Below are positions 9,347-18,040 of a stretch of 64,000 nt of DNA, in pieces. The position numbers and the translations under genes were made by a program. This DNA comes from Variovorax paradoxus (GTDB lineage Bacteria; Pseudomonadota; Gammaproteobacteria; Burkholderiales; Burkholderiaceae_C), in NCBI RefSeq assembly GCF_030815855.1, contig NZ_JAUSXG010000001.1, positions 5,580,001 through 5,644,000 on the forward strand, in the 5' to 3' direction. The notes under the pieces are model-generated. The model was not told the DNA's origin. It saw only the letters and a list, made by a program, of their open reading frames with translations, and searched no databases. How positions within the stretch are numbered: position 1 is the stretch's first letter; every line of letters begins with the position of its first letter.

Positions 9347-9868
9347 ATGGCCAAACGAATCATTCTGAGTTACCCCGACAAGCGCCTCCACACGGTCGCC
9401 AAGCCGGTGCAGGGCGTCGACGCACGCATCAAGGCCTTGGTGGCCGACATGCTGGAGACCATGTACGACGCCAACGGCATCGGGCTGGCCGCCACCCAGG
9501 TCGACGTGCACGAGCGCCTGGTCGTCATCGACGTTTCCGAGGAGCGCAACGAACCGCTGGTGCTCATCAACCCCGAAATCATCTGGGCCAGCGACGAAAA
9601 GGTGCTGAATGAAGAAGGCTGCCTGTCGGTGCCGGGCATCTACGACGGGGTCATGCGCTCCACGTCGGTGAAGGCGCAGGCGCTGGACGAGAACGGCGAA
9701 CTGCGCACCATCGAGGCCGACGGCTTGCTGGCGGTATGCATCCAGCACGAGCTGGACCACCTGCTGGGCAAGGTGTTCGTCGAATACCTGTCGCCGCTCA
9801 AGCGCAACCGCATCAAGAGCAAGCTGCTCAAGCAACAGCGCGAAGAGGCCAAGGAAGGCCGGGCTTGA
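9347..9868 (+). CDS. def: Peptide deformylase
   Basis: Peptide deformylase removes the formyl group from the N-terminal methionine of new proteins and is a metalloenzyme. All three family motifs are present in the 173-residue sequence: GIGLAATQV (motif 1), EGCLSVPGI with the metal-binding Cys (motif 2) and QHELDHLLG with the two metal-binding His and catalytic Glu (motif 3). The C-terminal [17 protein letters not shown] tail is typical of bacterial type I enzymes. It precedes a small lipoprotein gene by two bases and fmt, which adds the formyl group, follows; the pair acts at the two ends of the same cycle. Confidence 0.97.
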   Translation: MAKRIILSYPDKRLHTVAKPVQGVDARIKALVADMLETMYDANGIGLAATQVDVHERLVVIDVSEERNEPLVLINPEIIWASDEKVLNEEGCLSVPGIYDGVMRSTSVKAQALDENGELRTIEADGLLAVCIQHELDHLLGKVFVEYLSPLKRNRIKSKLLKQQREEAKEGRA

Positions 9869-9870
9869 AA

Positions 9871-10371
9871 ATGTTCTCCCGCGGGTCGAGCGTTGTCGTC
9901 GTTGCCGCCGGGCTGCTGCTGCTGCTGGCCGGTTGCGCCAGCGAGCCGACCCGCATCGTTCCGGGTACCACGGCCGCCGAAACCCTGCAGCGCCTCGGCG
10001 CGCCCACGGGCCGCTATCCCCTCACCGGTGGCGGCGAGCGCCTGCAATATTCGCGCATGCCGGCGGGCTTCGAGGTGACCGATATCGATGTCGATGCCTC
10101 GGGCAAGGTGGTCTCCGTGACGCAGGTGCTCAATGAAGCCCGCTTCGGCCATGACATCAAGGTCGACCAGTGGCGTCAGAACGACGTGCTCGCCTTCTAT
10201 GGCCGGCCTTTTGAAATCAGTCGTGTCAGCTCGTTCGACGGCGCGGTCTGGACCTGGCGCTACAAGGCGGTGAACGAGCGCCGCATGCTCTATATCTACA
10301 TCGACCCCACCGGCGTGGTTCGCCGCTATCACACGGGGGATGACCTCGACCTCGATCGGATCCGGGATTGA
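9871..10371 (+). CDS. Small outer-membrane-type lipoprotein, BamE/SmpA-like
   Basis: The ATG at 9871 follows an AAGGAAGG ribosome binding site at the end of def and gives 166 residues. It begins with a lipoprotein signal sequence ending in LLAGC (cysteine about residue 22). The mature part has [16 protein letters not shown], which resembles the BamE/SmpA motif of a Gly-Thr pair followed by a helix and a Gly-x-Pro turn, and a second similar unit ([13 protein letters not shown]) with a C-terminal beta segment ([15 protein letters not shown]). Two such repeats suggest a tandem BamE-like fold; this is inference. It overlaps fmt by four bases (TTGA), so it is co-translated with def and fmt. Its role is unknown. 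Confidence 0.75.
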   Translation: MFSRGSSVVVVAAGLLLLLAGCASEPTRIVPGTTAAETLQRLGAPTGRYPLTGGGERLQYSRMPAGFEVTDIDVDASGKVVSVTQVLNEARFGHDIKVDQWRQNDVLAFYGRPFEISRVSSFDGAVWTWRYKAVNERRMLYIYIDPTGVVRRYHTGDDLDLDRIRD

Positions 10372-11324
10372 CCCCGCTCAAGGTCGTTTTCGCGGGCACG
10401 CCCGAGTTTGCGCGCGTCGCGCTCGAAGCCATTTCCGCCGCGGGCCATGAAATCGTCGGGGTGCTGAGCCAGCCCGACCGCCCCGCCGGCCGCGGCATGA
10501 AGCTGCAGGCCTCCCCCGTCAAGCAATTCGCCGTTGCCAACCACTGGCCCGTGGCGCAGCCGCGAAGCCTGCGGCTCGATGGCAAGTACCCGGAAGATGC
10601 TTCGGCCGCGTGCGAGACCCTTCTGGCCGCCAGGCCCGATGTGATGGTGGTCGCGGCCTACGGGCTCATCCTGCCGCAGTGGGTGCTCGACCTGCCGCAG
10701 TTCGGCTGCCTCAACATCCACGCCAGCCTGCTGCCGCGCTGGCGCGGCGCCGCACCGATCCACCGCGCCATCGAGGCCGGCGATGCGCAGACCGGCATCA
10801 CCATCATGCAGATGGACGCCGGGCTGGATACGGGCGACATGCTGCTGCGCGAAGCGGTGGATATCGGCAATGACAACACCGCCCGCCTGCACGACCGCCT
10901 GGCCGAACTCGGCGGCTGCATGATCGTCCAGGCGCTCGCCAACATTGGCACCCTGACCCGCACCCCGCAGCCTGCCGAAGGCGTGACCTACGCCAACAAG
11001 GTCGAGAAGCACGAAGCCCAGATCGATTGGAACCAGCCCGCCGAGGCCGTCGTGCGGCGCATCCGCGCCTTCGATCCCTTTCCGGGCGCCAACAGCCCGT
11101 TGGACGGCGAGACCATCAAGCTCTGGACCGCGCATGCGATGCCTGCCGTCGAGGTTTCGGCCGAGCCGGGCACCATCCTCGCCGTGACCGATACCGGCGT
11201 TGCGGTGGCCGCGGCTGGCTCGATCGTCAGCGTCACCGAACTCCAGCGTCCCGGCGGCAAGCGCCTGGCCGTGGCCGATTTCCTGCGCGGCTTCGACCTG
11301 AAGCCCGGGCAGCTGTTCGGCTGA
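10368..11324 (+). CDS. fmt: Methionyl-tRNA formyltransferase
   Basis: Fmt formylates Met on initiator tRNA using 10-formyl-tetrahydrofolate. The 318-residue protein shows the N-terminal Rossmann fold ([15 protein letters not shown]), the catalytic region [20 protein letters not shown] with the Asn/His pair, and [19 protein letters not shown]-terminal OB-like domain follows from about residue 205. The start is TTG 10368, which overlaps the stop of the lipoprotein gene by four bases; no other start preserves the conserved N-terminus. The stop codon in turn overlaps the azlC ATG by one base, so translation is coupled along the operon. Confidence 0.96.
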   Translation: MTPLKVVFAGTPEFARVALEAISAAGHEIVGVLSQPDRPAGRGMKLQASPVKQFAVANHWPVAQPRSLRLDGKYPEDASAACETLLAARPDVMVVAAYGLILPQWVLDLPQFGCLNIHASLLPRWRGAAPIHRAIEAGDAQTGITIMQMDAGLDTGDMLLREAVDIGNDNTARLHDRLAELGGCMIVQALANIGTLTRTPQPAEGVTYANKVEKHEAQIDWNQPAEAVVRRIRAFDPFPGANSPLDGETIKLWTAHAMPAVEVSAEPGTILAVTDTGVAVAAAGSIVSVTELQRPGGKRLAVADFLRGFDLKPGQLFG

Positions 11325-12064
11325 TGTTCTTCTCCGCCGCCATTCGCCGCCGCCCCGAGTTCCGCGCGGGCATCCGCGACATGTCCTCGGCCGCGCTGGG
11401 CATCGGCGCCTGGGGCCTGATGACCGGCGTGGCCATGGTCAAGTCGAACATGAGCGTGCTGGAGTCGGTGGCGATGACGCTGCTGGTCTACGCCGGCAGT
11501 TCGCAGTTGGCGGCCATTCCGCTGCTGTTCGCGGGCGCGCCGGCCTGGGTGATCCTGGCCACGGGTTTTTGCGTCAACCTTCGCTTCGTGGTCTTCAGCC
11601 TGCACCTGCGGCCGTATCTCATGCACATGCCGCGCTGGCGCCGCATGACGCACGGCTATCTCACGGCCGACCTCAGCTACGCGCTCTTCACGCGGCGCTA
11701 TGCCTCGCCGCCGGTCGGCGCCGATGAGCAGAAGGCCCAGGAGGCCTACCTCACCGGCAACTACTTCGTGACCTGGTGCTCCTGGATGGGCATGAGTCTC
11801 CTGGGCATCGCGCTGGCCAACTTCATTCCGCAGAACTGGGGCCTTGGCTTCGCCGGCGTGCTGAGCCTGGTGGCGATCGTCTGCTCGATGGCGACCACGC
11901 CGCTGCGCGTGCTGGCCGCGCTGATCGCCAGCGTCACCGCCGTGGCCGCCTATGCCTTGCCGCTCAAGCTCAACATCGTCGTGGCCATCGGTGCCGCGGT
12001 GCTGCTGTGTTTCTGGCTTGAGAAGCAGTTCGGGCTCGACCCCGATGCGGAGGACAACAAGTGA
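11324..12064 (+). CDS. azlC: AzlC family branched-chain amino acid exporter subunit
   Basis: AzlC and AzlD together form a two-component exporter for branched-chain amino acids and their analogues. This 246-residue membrane protein starts at ATG 11324, overlapping the fmt stop (TGATG). It carries the AzlC core: FRAGIRDMSSAALGIGAWGLMTG, LVYAGSSQLAAIPLL and NLRFVVFSLHLRPYL, and about seven hydrophobic segments. It overlaps azlD by four bases (GTGA). Export of amino acids is inferred from the family; the actual substrate is not visible. Confidence 0.9.
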   Translation: MFFSAAIRRRPEFRAGIRDMSSAALGIGAWGLMTGVAMVKSNMSVLESVAMTLLVYAGSSQLAAIPLLFAGAPAWVILATGFCVNLRFVVFSLHLRPYLMHMPRWRRMTHGYLTADLSYALFTRRYASPPVGADEQKAQEAYLTGNYFVTWCSWMGMSLLGIALANFIPQNWGLGFAGVLSLVAIVCSMATTPLRVLAALIASVTAVAAYALPLKLNIVVAIGAAVLLCFWLEKQFGLDPDAEDNK

Positions 12065-12399
12065 GCGGCACCACCGACTTCTGGACGCTCGCGGTCATCG
12101 CCGGGCTGGCTTGCGTCACCGTACTCACGCGCTGCTTCTTCTTCATTCTCGACCGGCCTTGGGGCTTGCCCGAGTGGGCGCACCGCGCGCTGCACTACGC
12201 GCCGGCTGCCGCGCTCGCAGGCGTGATCGCACCGGAGATCGTGATGACACAGGGCCACCTGATCACCACGCTGCACGATGCGCGCCTGTATGCCGCGGTG
12301 GTCGGTGCCGCTTACTACTACTGGCGGCGCGGCGTGCTCGGCACGATGCTGGCGGGCATGGCGGTGTACCTGCCCCTGCATCTCGGGCTGGGCTGGTAG
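12061..12399 (+). CDS. azlD: AzlD family branched-chain amino acid exporter subunit
   Basis: A 112-residue membrane protein with three to four helices starting at GTG 12061. The conserved AzlD features are present: VTVLTRCFFFIL in the first helix region and RALHYAPAAALAGVIAPEI in the centre, then ARLYAAVVGAAYYYW. It is translationally coupled to azlC and is the last gene of the plus-strand run from def. It ends 16 bases before the convergent Bug gene, with no clear terminator between. Confidence 0.9.
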   Translation: MSGTTDFWTLAVIAGLACVTVLTRCFFFILDRPWGLPEWAHRALHYAPAAALAGVIAPEIVMTQGHLITTLHDARLYAAVVGAAYYYWRRGVLGTMLAGMAVYLPLHLGLGW

Positions 12400-12415
12400 C
12401 CACTGACCCTTCTTC

Positions 12416-13387
12416 TCAGTCCAGCTTCACGCCGGCGGCTGCGATGATCTTGCCCCAGCGCTCGCTCTCCGCGCGCGAGAGCTTGTAGAACTCCTGCGGC
12501 GTGCCTGGCAGCGCCTCGAAGCCGAACTCCGAAAACAGCTTCACGACCTTCGGTGCCCTCATCGCCTTTTGAAGCTCGCTGTTGATGCGCGCGACCGCCT
12601 CGGGCGGCATGCCCGCCGGGCCGATCAGGCCGTGAAAGGCATAGGCATTGACGTCGCTGAACCCTGCTTCGACGAAGGTCGGCACCTCGGGCAAGGCACC
12701 CGCACGCTGCGGCAACGCAATCGCGAGCACGCGCACCTTGCCCGCCTTGATGATCGGCAGGCCGGAGGCGAGGTCGAGCATCATCGTCGGCACCTGGCCG
12801 CCCATCAGGTCGGTCATTGCAGGCGCGGCGCCCTTGTACGGCACGTGCATGATGCTGATACCGGCCTTCTGCTTGAAGAGTTCCATCGCCATGTGGTGCG
12901 GCGATCCGTTGCCGGGCGAGGCGTAGCTCACCCCCTCGGGGTTGGCCTTCACGTAGCGCACGAACTCGGCCACGTTCTTCGCGGGAAAGTCGGGGTGCAC
13001 CACCAGTGCCACGGGAAATCGGCCGATGGTGCCGATGTAGGTGAAGTCGCTCGCGGGCTTGTAGGGCAGCTTGGCGAACATGTGCTCGTTGAAGAGCAGC
13101 GCGGCATTCTCGGCCTGCATGATCGTGTAGCCGTCGGGCTTGGCCTGCATCAGCACCGAGACGCCGATGTTGGTGGACGCGCCCGGCCGGTTGTCGATGA
13201 TCAGCGGCTGCCCGAGAGAAGGCTGCATGGCATCGGCCAGTGCGCGCGCGAGGTTGTCGGTGCCGCCGCCGGCCACGTAGGGCACGATCCATCTGACGGG
13301 CTGGCTCGGGTATGCGGCCGGCTGTGCCGAGGCGAAGGTGGCCGTCAGCGCAAGGGCCGCGGCCAGCAAGGGAAGAAGTCGTTTCAT
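12416..13387 (-). CDS. Bug-type tripartite tricarboxylate transporter solute-binding protein
   Basis: Bug proteins are periplasmic receptors, very numerous in Bordetella and Comamonadaceae, that bind carboxylates or other small anions, mostly for TTT transporters. The start at ATG 13387 yields 323 residues with a signal peptide (MKRLLPLLAAALALTATFASAQ). The mature part begins with YPSQPVRWIVPYVAGGGTDNLARALA, followed by IDNRPGASTNIG and HVPYKGAAPAMTDLMGGQVP, all classic. It follows the MBL gene after 74 bases and is the last gene of the catabolic operon; no TctA/TctB membrane genes lie nearby, so it is probably an orphan receptor. It may bind the aromatic substrate or a product of the pathway, which is inference. 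Confidence 0.92.
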   Translation of the reverse strand: MKRLLPLLAAALALTATFASAQPAAYPSQPVRWIVPYVAGGGTDNLARALADAMQPSLGQPLIIDNRPGASTNIGVSVLMQAKPDGYTIMQAENAALLFNEHMFAKLPYKPASDFTYIGTIGRFPVALVVHPDFPAKNVAEFVRYVKANPEGVSYASPGNGSPHHMAMELFKQKAGISIMHVPYKGAAPAMTDLMGGQVPTMMLDLASGLPIIKAGKVRVLAIALPQRAGALPEVPTFVEAGFSDVNAYAFHGLIGPAGMPPEAVARINSELQKAMRAPKVVKLFSEFGFEALPGTPQEFYKLSRAESERWGKIIAAAGVKLD

Positions 13388-13461
13388 CGTTTTGTCTCGG
13401 TGGCTTGTTGAAGGAATCAGTCCGGGGGGCGAAGCCTGCGGAGGGAGGAAGGCCCGCTGGT

Positions 13462-14421
13462 TCATCCCCGCAGCGTCTGCCAGAGCTCGCGGTCGCGCTC
13501 TGCCGTCCACACCACGGGGTGTTCGATGCCGCGCAGTTCGTCATAGGCGCGCGATACGTCGAAGGGAAGCACGTGCTGGAACACGGGCCATGTACCGAAG
13601 CGCGGCGTCATCGCCGCCTCCGCTCGCGCGAAGCAGCCCTTGAGCGTTTCGCCCGCGGCAATGCCGGCTCTCACGCTGTCGAGCAATGCGCCGAGAAACG
13701 CCTGGGTCTGCGCGATGGCTTCGGCGCAGGCGGCTTCGTCCTGCAGCACGGCCCCGCGGCCCGGCACCAGCACGCGCGGCTTCAACGTCCGCACCGCGTC
13801 GAGCGTGCCGGCCCAGTCGCCGATGTAGGCGTCGCCCGCATACACGCCGCAGTGGTTCTCCACCACGTCGCCCGAGAACAGCACGCCGCAGCCGGGCAGC
13901 CACGCGACCGTGTCGCCGCTCGAGTGGCCGCGGCCCAGCGCCATCAGGCGCAGTTCACGGCTGCCGCCAAGCCACAGGCTCATCTCGCGCTCGAAGCTCA
14001 TCGTCGGCAACGTGAGCCCGGGGATTTCTTCCACGCCCGCAAACAGGCGCGGGAAGCGGCCGACCTCCGAATCGAAATCGGCTTGCCCGCGCGTGCGGAT
14101 CCAGTCGAGCGTGCCGTCGCTCGCGATGATGGCCTGCACCTCGTCGAATGCGCTCGCGCCCATCACGCGCACCGCGTGGTAGTGCGTGAGCACGATGGTC
14201 TTGATGGGCTTGTCGGTCACCGTGCGAATGGCCGCGAGAAAGTCGCGCGCCATGCGCGGCGTCGGGCGCGTGTCGATCAGCACCACCTGCTCGTCGCCGA
14301 CGACGAAGCCGCAGTTCGGATCGAAATCGCTGATGTAGCCGTACACGTTGGGCGCGAGTTCGCGCAATGTCGGTTTCTGCTCACGCGTGTCGGAAGCGGA
14401 GGCGAAGGAGCTGGTGTTCAT
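13462..14421 (-). CDS. Metallo-beta-lactamase-fold hydrolase with altered metal motif
   Basis: A 319-residue MBL-fold protein. The fold is clear from NCGFVVGDEQVVLIDTRPT (strands before the first loop), LTHYHAVRV (residues 79-86), the GRGHSSGDTV His and the LFSGDVVE Asp. The canonical HxHxDH motif is reduced here to His80-x-His82-x-Val84-Arg85: the Asp and third His are missing, so the second metal site should be absent or changed. This could mean a one-metal enzyme, a different substrate class or a non-hydrolytic role. The start ATG overlaps the stop of the DUF2783 gene by four bases, so it belongs to the catabolic operon. Confidence 0.85.
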   Translation of the reverse strand: MNTSSFASASDTREQKPTLRELAPNVYGYISDFDPNCGFVVGDEQVVLIDTRPTPRMARDFLAAIRTVTDKPIKTIVLTHYHAVRVMGASAFDEVQAIIASDGTLDWIRTRGQADFDSEVGRFPRLFAGVEEIPGLTLPTMSFEREMSLWLGGSRELRLMALGRGHSSGDTVAWLPGCGVLFSGDVVENHCGVYAGDAYIGDWAGTLDAVRTLKPRVLVPGRGAVLQDEAACAEAIAQTQAFLGALLDSVRAGIAAGETLKGCFARAEAAMTPRFGTWPVFQHVLPFDVSRAYDELRGIEHPVVWTAERDRELWQTLRG

Positions 14422-14624
14422 CGGGCTTCAGTCGTTGTCGTGAGGTCTTCGGCCGCGGCGCGGATGCAGGCCAGCAGCACGGCCTGGTCGCCGCACTGGT
14501 TGGCCAGCAGCAGCACGAGGCGGGCGTTGAAGTCGGCGCTCTGCCCCTCGCGGAGGCCTTCGTGCGCGGCGAGCAGGGCGGCATAGAAGCCGTCGGGGTC
14601 GGGGATGCGAGGCTCTGTGTTCAT
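14418..14624 (-). CDS. Small DUF2783-type protein
   Basis: A 68-residue protein with ATG at 14624 overlapping the FAD monooxygenase stop by four bases and its own stop overlapping the MBL start by four. It reads DGFYAALLAAHEGLREGQS, then ARLVLLLANQCGD and ACIRAAAEDL, a short all-helical protein. Its size, sequence style and place directly after a FAD monooxygenase fit DUF2783, as far as I can recall the family; no function is known. A subunit or partner of the monooxygenase is possible. Confidence 0.65.
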   Translation of the reverse strand: MNTEPRIPDPDGFYAALLAAHEGLREGQSADFNARLVLLLANQCGDQAVLLACIRAAAEDLTTTTEAR

Positions 14625-16270
14625 GGGGCTTCGTCCAGGGCGAGGGCGGTGCGCAATGCGGCGGCGATGGCCCTGGGCGTGGCATGCGGCAGCGCCGCGG
14701 CGCGGTAGGCATCCGGACGCAGGAGCACGAAGCTGCCCGCCTCGCCGATGCCCAGGTGGTTCGTGAGCCGGTCGTCGGCTTGCAGCGTCGGCAGGCCGCT
14801 GTCGCCACCGATAGCCAGCAGGCGCAGCGGCAGCGAGGCGCAGGCGTTCATCGCTGCCTCGGCTTCGGGACTCGTCGGCGAGAGCCACAGCCCGATGCAC
14901 TGCGTGCCGTCGGCGAGCAATTGCATCAGCGTTGTCTCGCGTCCGTCAGCCCAGCGCAGCGGCAGGTTCTGCACCGTGCGCGCGCCGTCGGGCAATTGCG
15001 GCGCGGGCGGATAGTCGTTCGCAACCGACATGCGGCCGGTGTTCACCAGCGCCCGCGCAAACGGATGGCGCGCCGCCAACGCCACCACCGCGCGCCGCAG
15101 CGTGTGTTCGGCCGGCGAGCGCGGCGCGAGAAAGCGCGCCGAGCGGCTCGTCACGCGCAGGTTCTCCTGCGCGGCGGGTTGCCGTTCGGCGTCGTAGCTG
15201 TCGAGCAGCGCTTCGCCCGCCTGGCCTTGCGCAACCAGCGCCAGCTTCCAGCCGAGATTGGCCGCATCCTGGATGCCGCTGTTGCCGCCGCGCGCACCGA
15301 ACGGGCTCACCACATGCGCGGCATCGCCGATGAAGAACACGTTGCCGTGGCGGAAGCTGTCGAGCAGGTGGTCGCGGTAGCCGTACGGGCCGATCCACAC
15401 GAACTCGAACTCCACGCCGGGGCCGAGCTGCTCGCGCAGCCGCGCGCCCGCCACCTCGGGCTGGCTGATGTAGGTTGTGTCGCAGTCTTCCGGCATCTGA
15501 TAGTCGATGCGCCACACGCCGTCGGCCATCAGGTGCTGCCACACGCCGCGGCCTTCGTTGAACGGCGCGTCGACCCAGGTCCAGCGCTCGGTGGGCAGCG
15601 GCTGCTTGAAACGCACGTCGCTGATGCACCAGCGGTCGGTGCTGCGCGACGAATGCGCATCGATGCCGAGCTGCGTGCGAATGGGGCTGTTGGCGCCGGT
15701 GGCGTCGATCAGCCGGTCGGCCTCGATGGTGTAGCGGCCTGCGGGCGTCTCGATGTCAATGCGCACGCCGTCGCTCAGCTGCTCGACGCCGGCCACACGG
15801 TTCTTCCATCGCACATCGGTCAGGCCCAATTCGAGAATGCGCTCAACGAGGAACCATTCGACATAGAACTGCTGCAGGTTGATGAACGGCGGCTGCTTCG
15901 AGACACTGTTCGCCTGCAGGTTGAAGTTGTAGACCTCCTGCTCGCCCGAGAAGGTGCGCCCGAACGACCAGGTGATGCCCTTCGCCGCAATGCGCTCGTA
16001 AATGCCCAGGCGCTCGAAGATTTCGAGGCTCTTCTGCGCGTAGCAGATGCCGCGCGACGAGGCACCGCGCACGCCCACGGTGTCATCCTCGTCGAGCAGC
16101 ACGGCGCGCACGCCGCGTTGCGCCAGGTCGCAGGCCAGCGTGAGGCCGGAAGGGCCTGCGCCCACGATCACGAGGGGGTGGCGCACGATCTTCGTGCTGC
16201 CCAGTTCAGGCGGCGGCGTGAACGGCCAGCTTGGCAGTTCATAGGCCGGTGCAAATGCAAAGCTTTCCAT
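14621..16270 (-). CDS. FAD-dependent monooxygenase, class A aromatic hydroxylase type
   Basis: Flavin hydroxylases of this class insert one oxygen into an aromatic ring using NAD(P)H. The ATG at 16270 gives 549 residues. The FAD-binding GxGxxG lies at residues 37-42 (VIVGAGPSGLTLACDL). The NAD(P)H/FAD motif is DATGANSPIR, and the second FAD motif is FFIGDAAHVVSPFGARGGNSG. The C-terminus (from about residue 400) is a thioredoxin-like domain as in the MhpA/PheA group. It resembles 3-(3-hydroxyphenyl)propionate hydroxylases, but the substrate cannot be read from sequence. It lies seven bases after the hydrolase gene, in an operon with a ring-cleavage-type VOC protein. Confidence 0.9.
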   Translation of the reverse strand: MESFAFAPAYELPSWPFTPPPELGSTKIVRHPLVIVGAGPSGLTLACDLAQRGVRAVLLDEDDTVGVRGASSRGICYAQKSLEIFERLGIYERIAAKGITWSFGRTFSGEQEVYNFNLQANSVSKQPPFINLQQFYVEWFLVERILELGLTDVRWKNRVAGVEQLSDGVRIDIETPAGRYTIEADRLIDATGANSPIRTQLGIDAHSSRSTDRWCISDVRFKQPLPTERWTWVDAPFNEGRGVWQHLMADGVWRIDYQMPEDCDTTYISQPEVAGARLREQLGPGVEFEFVWIGPYGYRDHLLDSFRHGNVFFIGDAAHVVSPFGARGGNSGIQDAANLGWKLALVAQGQAGEALLDSYDAERQPAAQENLRVTSRSARFLAPRSPAEHTLRRAVVALAARHPFARALVNTGRMSVANDYPPAPQLPDGARTVQNLPLRWADGRETTLMQLLADGTQCIGLWLSPTSPEAEAAMNACASLPLRLLAIGGDSGLPTLQADDRLTNHLGIGEAGSFVLLRPDAYRAAALPHATPRAIAAALRTALALDEAP

Positions 16271-16277
16271 GTCCGGC

Positions 16278-17399
16278 CTACAGCGCGTGGGCGAACTCGG
16301 CGATTGCATCGGCCGCCTTCGGAACCAGTTCGGGCTGCCCCGCGAGATAGTGGTTGCCACCCACGATGTCGACATTGCGGATGCGCGATCCTCCGGCGGC
16401 CATCCACGCATCGCGCGTGCTCGGGAAGGTCGATTGATCGCCCGTGTAGGTCAGCAGCAGCTTGGGCACCGTGGTGCGCGCGAGGTTGGTGGGCCCGTCG
16501 GCCTGCGAGCGCGAAGACCATTGCGAGAGGAATGCCGTCAGGGAGGTGGTGCGCCCCATCGCATTGGCCGAATAGTTCACCTGCCGTGCATCTCCCCACA
16601 CGCTGCCGGGCAGCCGATCGTTGGCATCGATCGACAAGTCCACGCAGCGCGGATCGGCATGCGTGCGGTAGACGACGAAGGCTTGGTCGCGCGGTGCGCC
16701 CGGTGTGTTCCGAAGCACTGCGAGCCGGTCGATGCACCACTGCTCGATGCGGTCCAGCCGCGCCTTCTGCGCCGCACTGAAGCGGGCGAGAAATTCGGGG
16801 CCGTAGGGCACCGGGTGGCGCGGGTCGTACATGTCGAGCTCGGGGTCCACCGAGAGCGGATCATGTTCATCGGTGACCGAAGGATCGATCCAGTCGCGCA
16901 TCAGCCGCCTGCGGCCCAGGTGCGCGGCGCACAGTGCAATGCCGTCTACCGTCGGCAGGTCGCTCGGATGCAGATGTGTCGCTTCGCCGTCTGGAAAATG
17001 CGTGGCGGTGAGCTTCTCGGCCTGCGCCTGGTAGAAGCTTGCGAGCGCCGCGCCGCCCGAATTTCCGACGAGAAACACCTTCTCGTAGCCGGCCGCGCGC
17101 AGGTACTGCACGCCGGCCCCCAGGTCCTGGATGGCGCGCTCCATCAGCAGCACCGTGTCGTTGCCCACGTAGCGCGAGTTCAGGCCCATGCAGCAGATGC
17201 CGCGCTCGGCCAGCGGACCGATCAGGTAGTGGCCCATGAAGTTGCTGGTCGGATGCATCACGATGGCGGCGATCTTCTTCGGGCCCTGCGGCGCACGGAA
17301 CGCGCCGTAGATACGCGGCCGCAGCATCTGCAGGCCGGACTGGCTTTCCATCGCGGCGCCGGGCTTCACGTCGATGGCGGCGAGTTGCAGATCAGCCAT
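16278..17399 (-). CDS. Alpha/beta hydrolase of the catabolic operon
   Basis: The ATG at 17399 gives 373 residues. The nucleophile elbow is VFLVGNSGGAALASFY (GxSxG). An acidic residue (LTYTGDQSTFPS) and a late His (VGGNHYLAGQPE) are in suitable positions to complete a Ser-Asp-His triad. It is longer than the 280-residue meta-cleavage hydrolases, with an insertion of about 100 residues after the elbow forming a lid. It overlaps the VOC gene by eight bases and precedes the FAD monooxygenase by seven, so it should act on a product of those enzymes or release an ester substrate; this is inference. No signal peptide is present. Confidence 0.82.
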   Translation of the reverse strand: MADLQLAAIDVKPGAAMESQSGLQMLRPRIYGAFRAPQGPKKIAAIVMHPTSNFMGHYLIGPLAERGICCMGLNSRYVGNDTVLLMERAIQDLGAGVQYLRAAGYEKVFLVGNSGGAALASFYQAQAEKLTATHFPDGEATHLHPSDLPTVDGIALCAAHLGRRRLMRDWIDPSVTDEHDPLSVDPELDMYDPRHPVPYGPEFLARFSAAQKARLDRIEQWCIDRLAVLRNTPGAPRDQAFVVYRTHADPRCVDLSIDANDRLPGSVWGDARQVNYSANAMGRTTSLTAFLSQWSSRSQADGPTNLARTTVPKLLLTYTGDQSTFPSTRDAWMAAGGSRIRNVDIVGGNHYLAGQPELVPKAADAIAEFAHAL

Positions 17400-17952
17400 G
17401 GGCCGCTCCCTTCGCCGCGCGCAGTTCGGCCTTGCGCACGGTCCATGCATCGAGGTCCGAACGGGCCTGCAACGCATGCGCTGCCATCTCGGCCTGCGGC
17501 ACGGTCGGCGTGGTCAGCTCCACGCGAATGCCGTTGGGGTCGAAGAAGTAGATCGATTCGATGATGTGGTGGTCGGTCACGCCGAGCACTTCGACCCCTG
17601 CGTTCTCGAGCCGCGCCTTCGCGGCGAGCAGGTCATCCACGGAGTCGACCCGCAGCGCGATGTGGTTCACCCATGCGGGCGTGTTCGGCGAAGGCAGTGC
17701 CGCGACGTCGTCGCCCAGGTCGAAGAAGGCGATGTACGAGCCGTCGCGCATCTGGAAAAAGATGTGCACGTAAGGGCAGTACTCGCCGGTGCTCGGCACG
17801 TGGTCGCTCTTGATCACGTGCGCGAGCGGCAGGCCCAGCAGGTCTTCGTAGAAGCGGCGGGTCTCCTCGCTGTCGCGGCAGCGCCAGGCGAAGTGGTGCA
17901 GTCCCCGTACAGGCGGGGCGGGTGGGGGTGCCGTATGGGCATTCGTCGGCAT
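17392..17952 (-). CDS. VOC-family dioxygenase-like protein
   Basis: A 186-residue vicinal-oxygen-chelate protein starting at ATG 17952. It has two beta-alpha-beta-beta-beta units: GLHHFAWRCRDSEETRRFYEDL and VNHIALRVDSVDDLLAAKARLE. The predicted metal ligands are His19, His96 and Glu144 (IRVELTTPT), the 2-His-1-Glu set used by type I extradiol dioxygenases and related enzymes. One-domain length fits small ring-cleavage enzymes or glyoxalase-like isomerases. It is the first gene of the minus-strand operon and lies 88 bases from the divergent LysR gene. Confidence 0.85.
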   Translation of the reverse strand: MPTNAHTAPPPAPPVRGLHHFAWRCRDSEETRRFYEDLLGLPLAHVIKSDHVPSTGEYCPYVHIFFQMRDGSYIAFFDLGDDVAALPSPNTPAWVNHIALRVDSVDDLLAAKARLENAGVEVLGVTDHHIIESIYFFDPNGIRVELTTPTVPQAEMAAHALQARSDLDAWTVRKAELRAAKGAAHG

Positions 17953-18016
17953 GGCTTCTTGTCTCCGGTAAGCCGCGATTGGGCGATGCCGCGTCTTATG
18001 ATGCAATCGAAATTAA

Positions 18017-18032
18017 TTCATCGATTGATGAA
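18017..18032. promoter_or_regulatory. Candidate LysR operator between the VOC and LysR genes
   Basis: TTCATC at 18017-18022 and GATGAA at 18027-18032 form an inverted repeat with a four-base centre, within an AT-rich patch just before the LysR start. LysR-type regulators commonly bind such T-N11-A dyads in the divergent promoter of their target operon. The 88-base gap must hold both promoters. Confidence 0.5.
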
Positions 18033-18040
18033 ATACTCAT

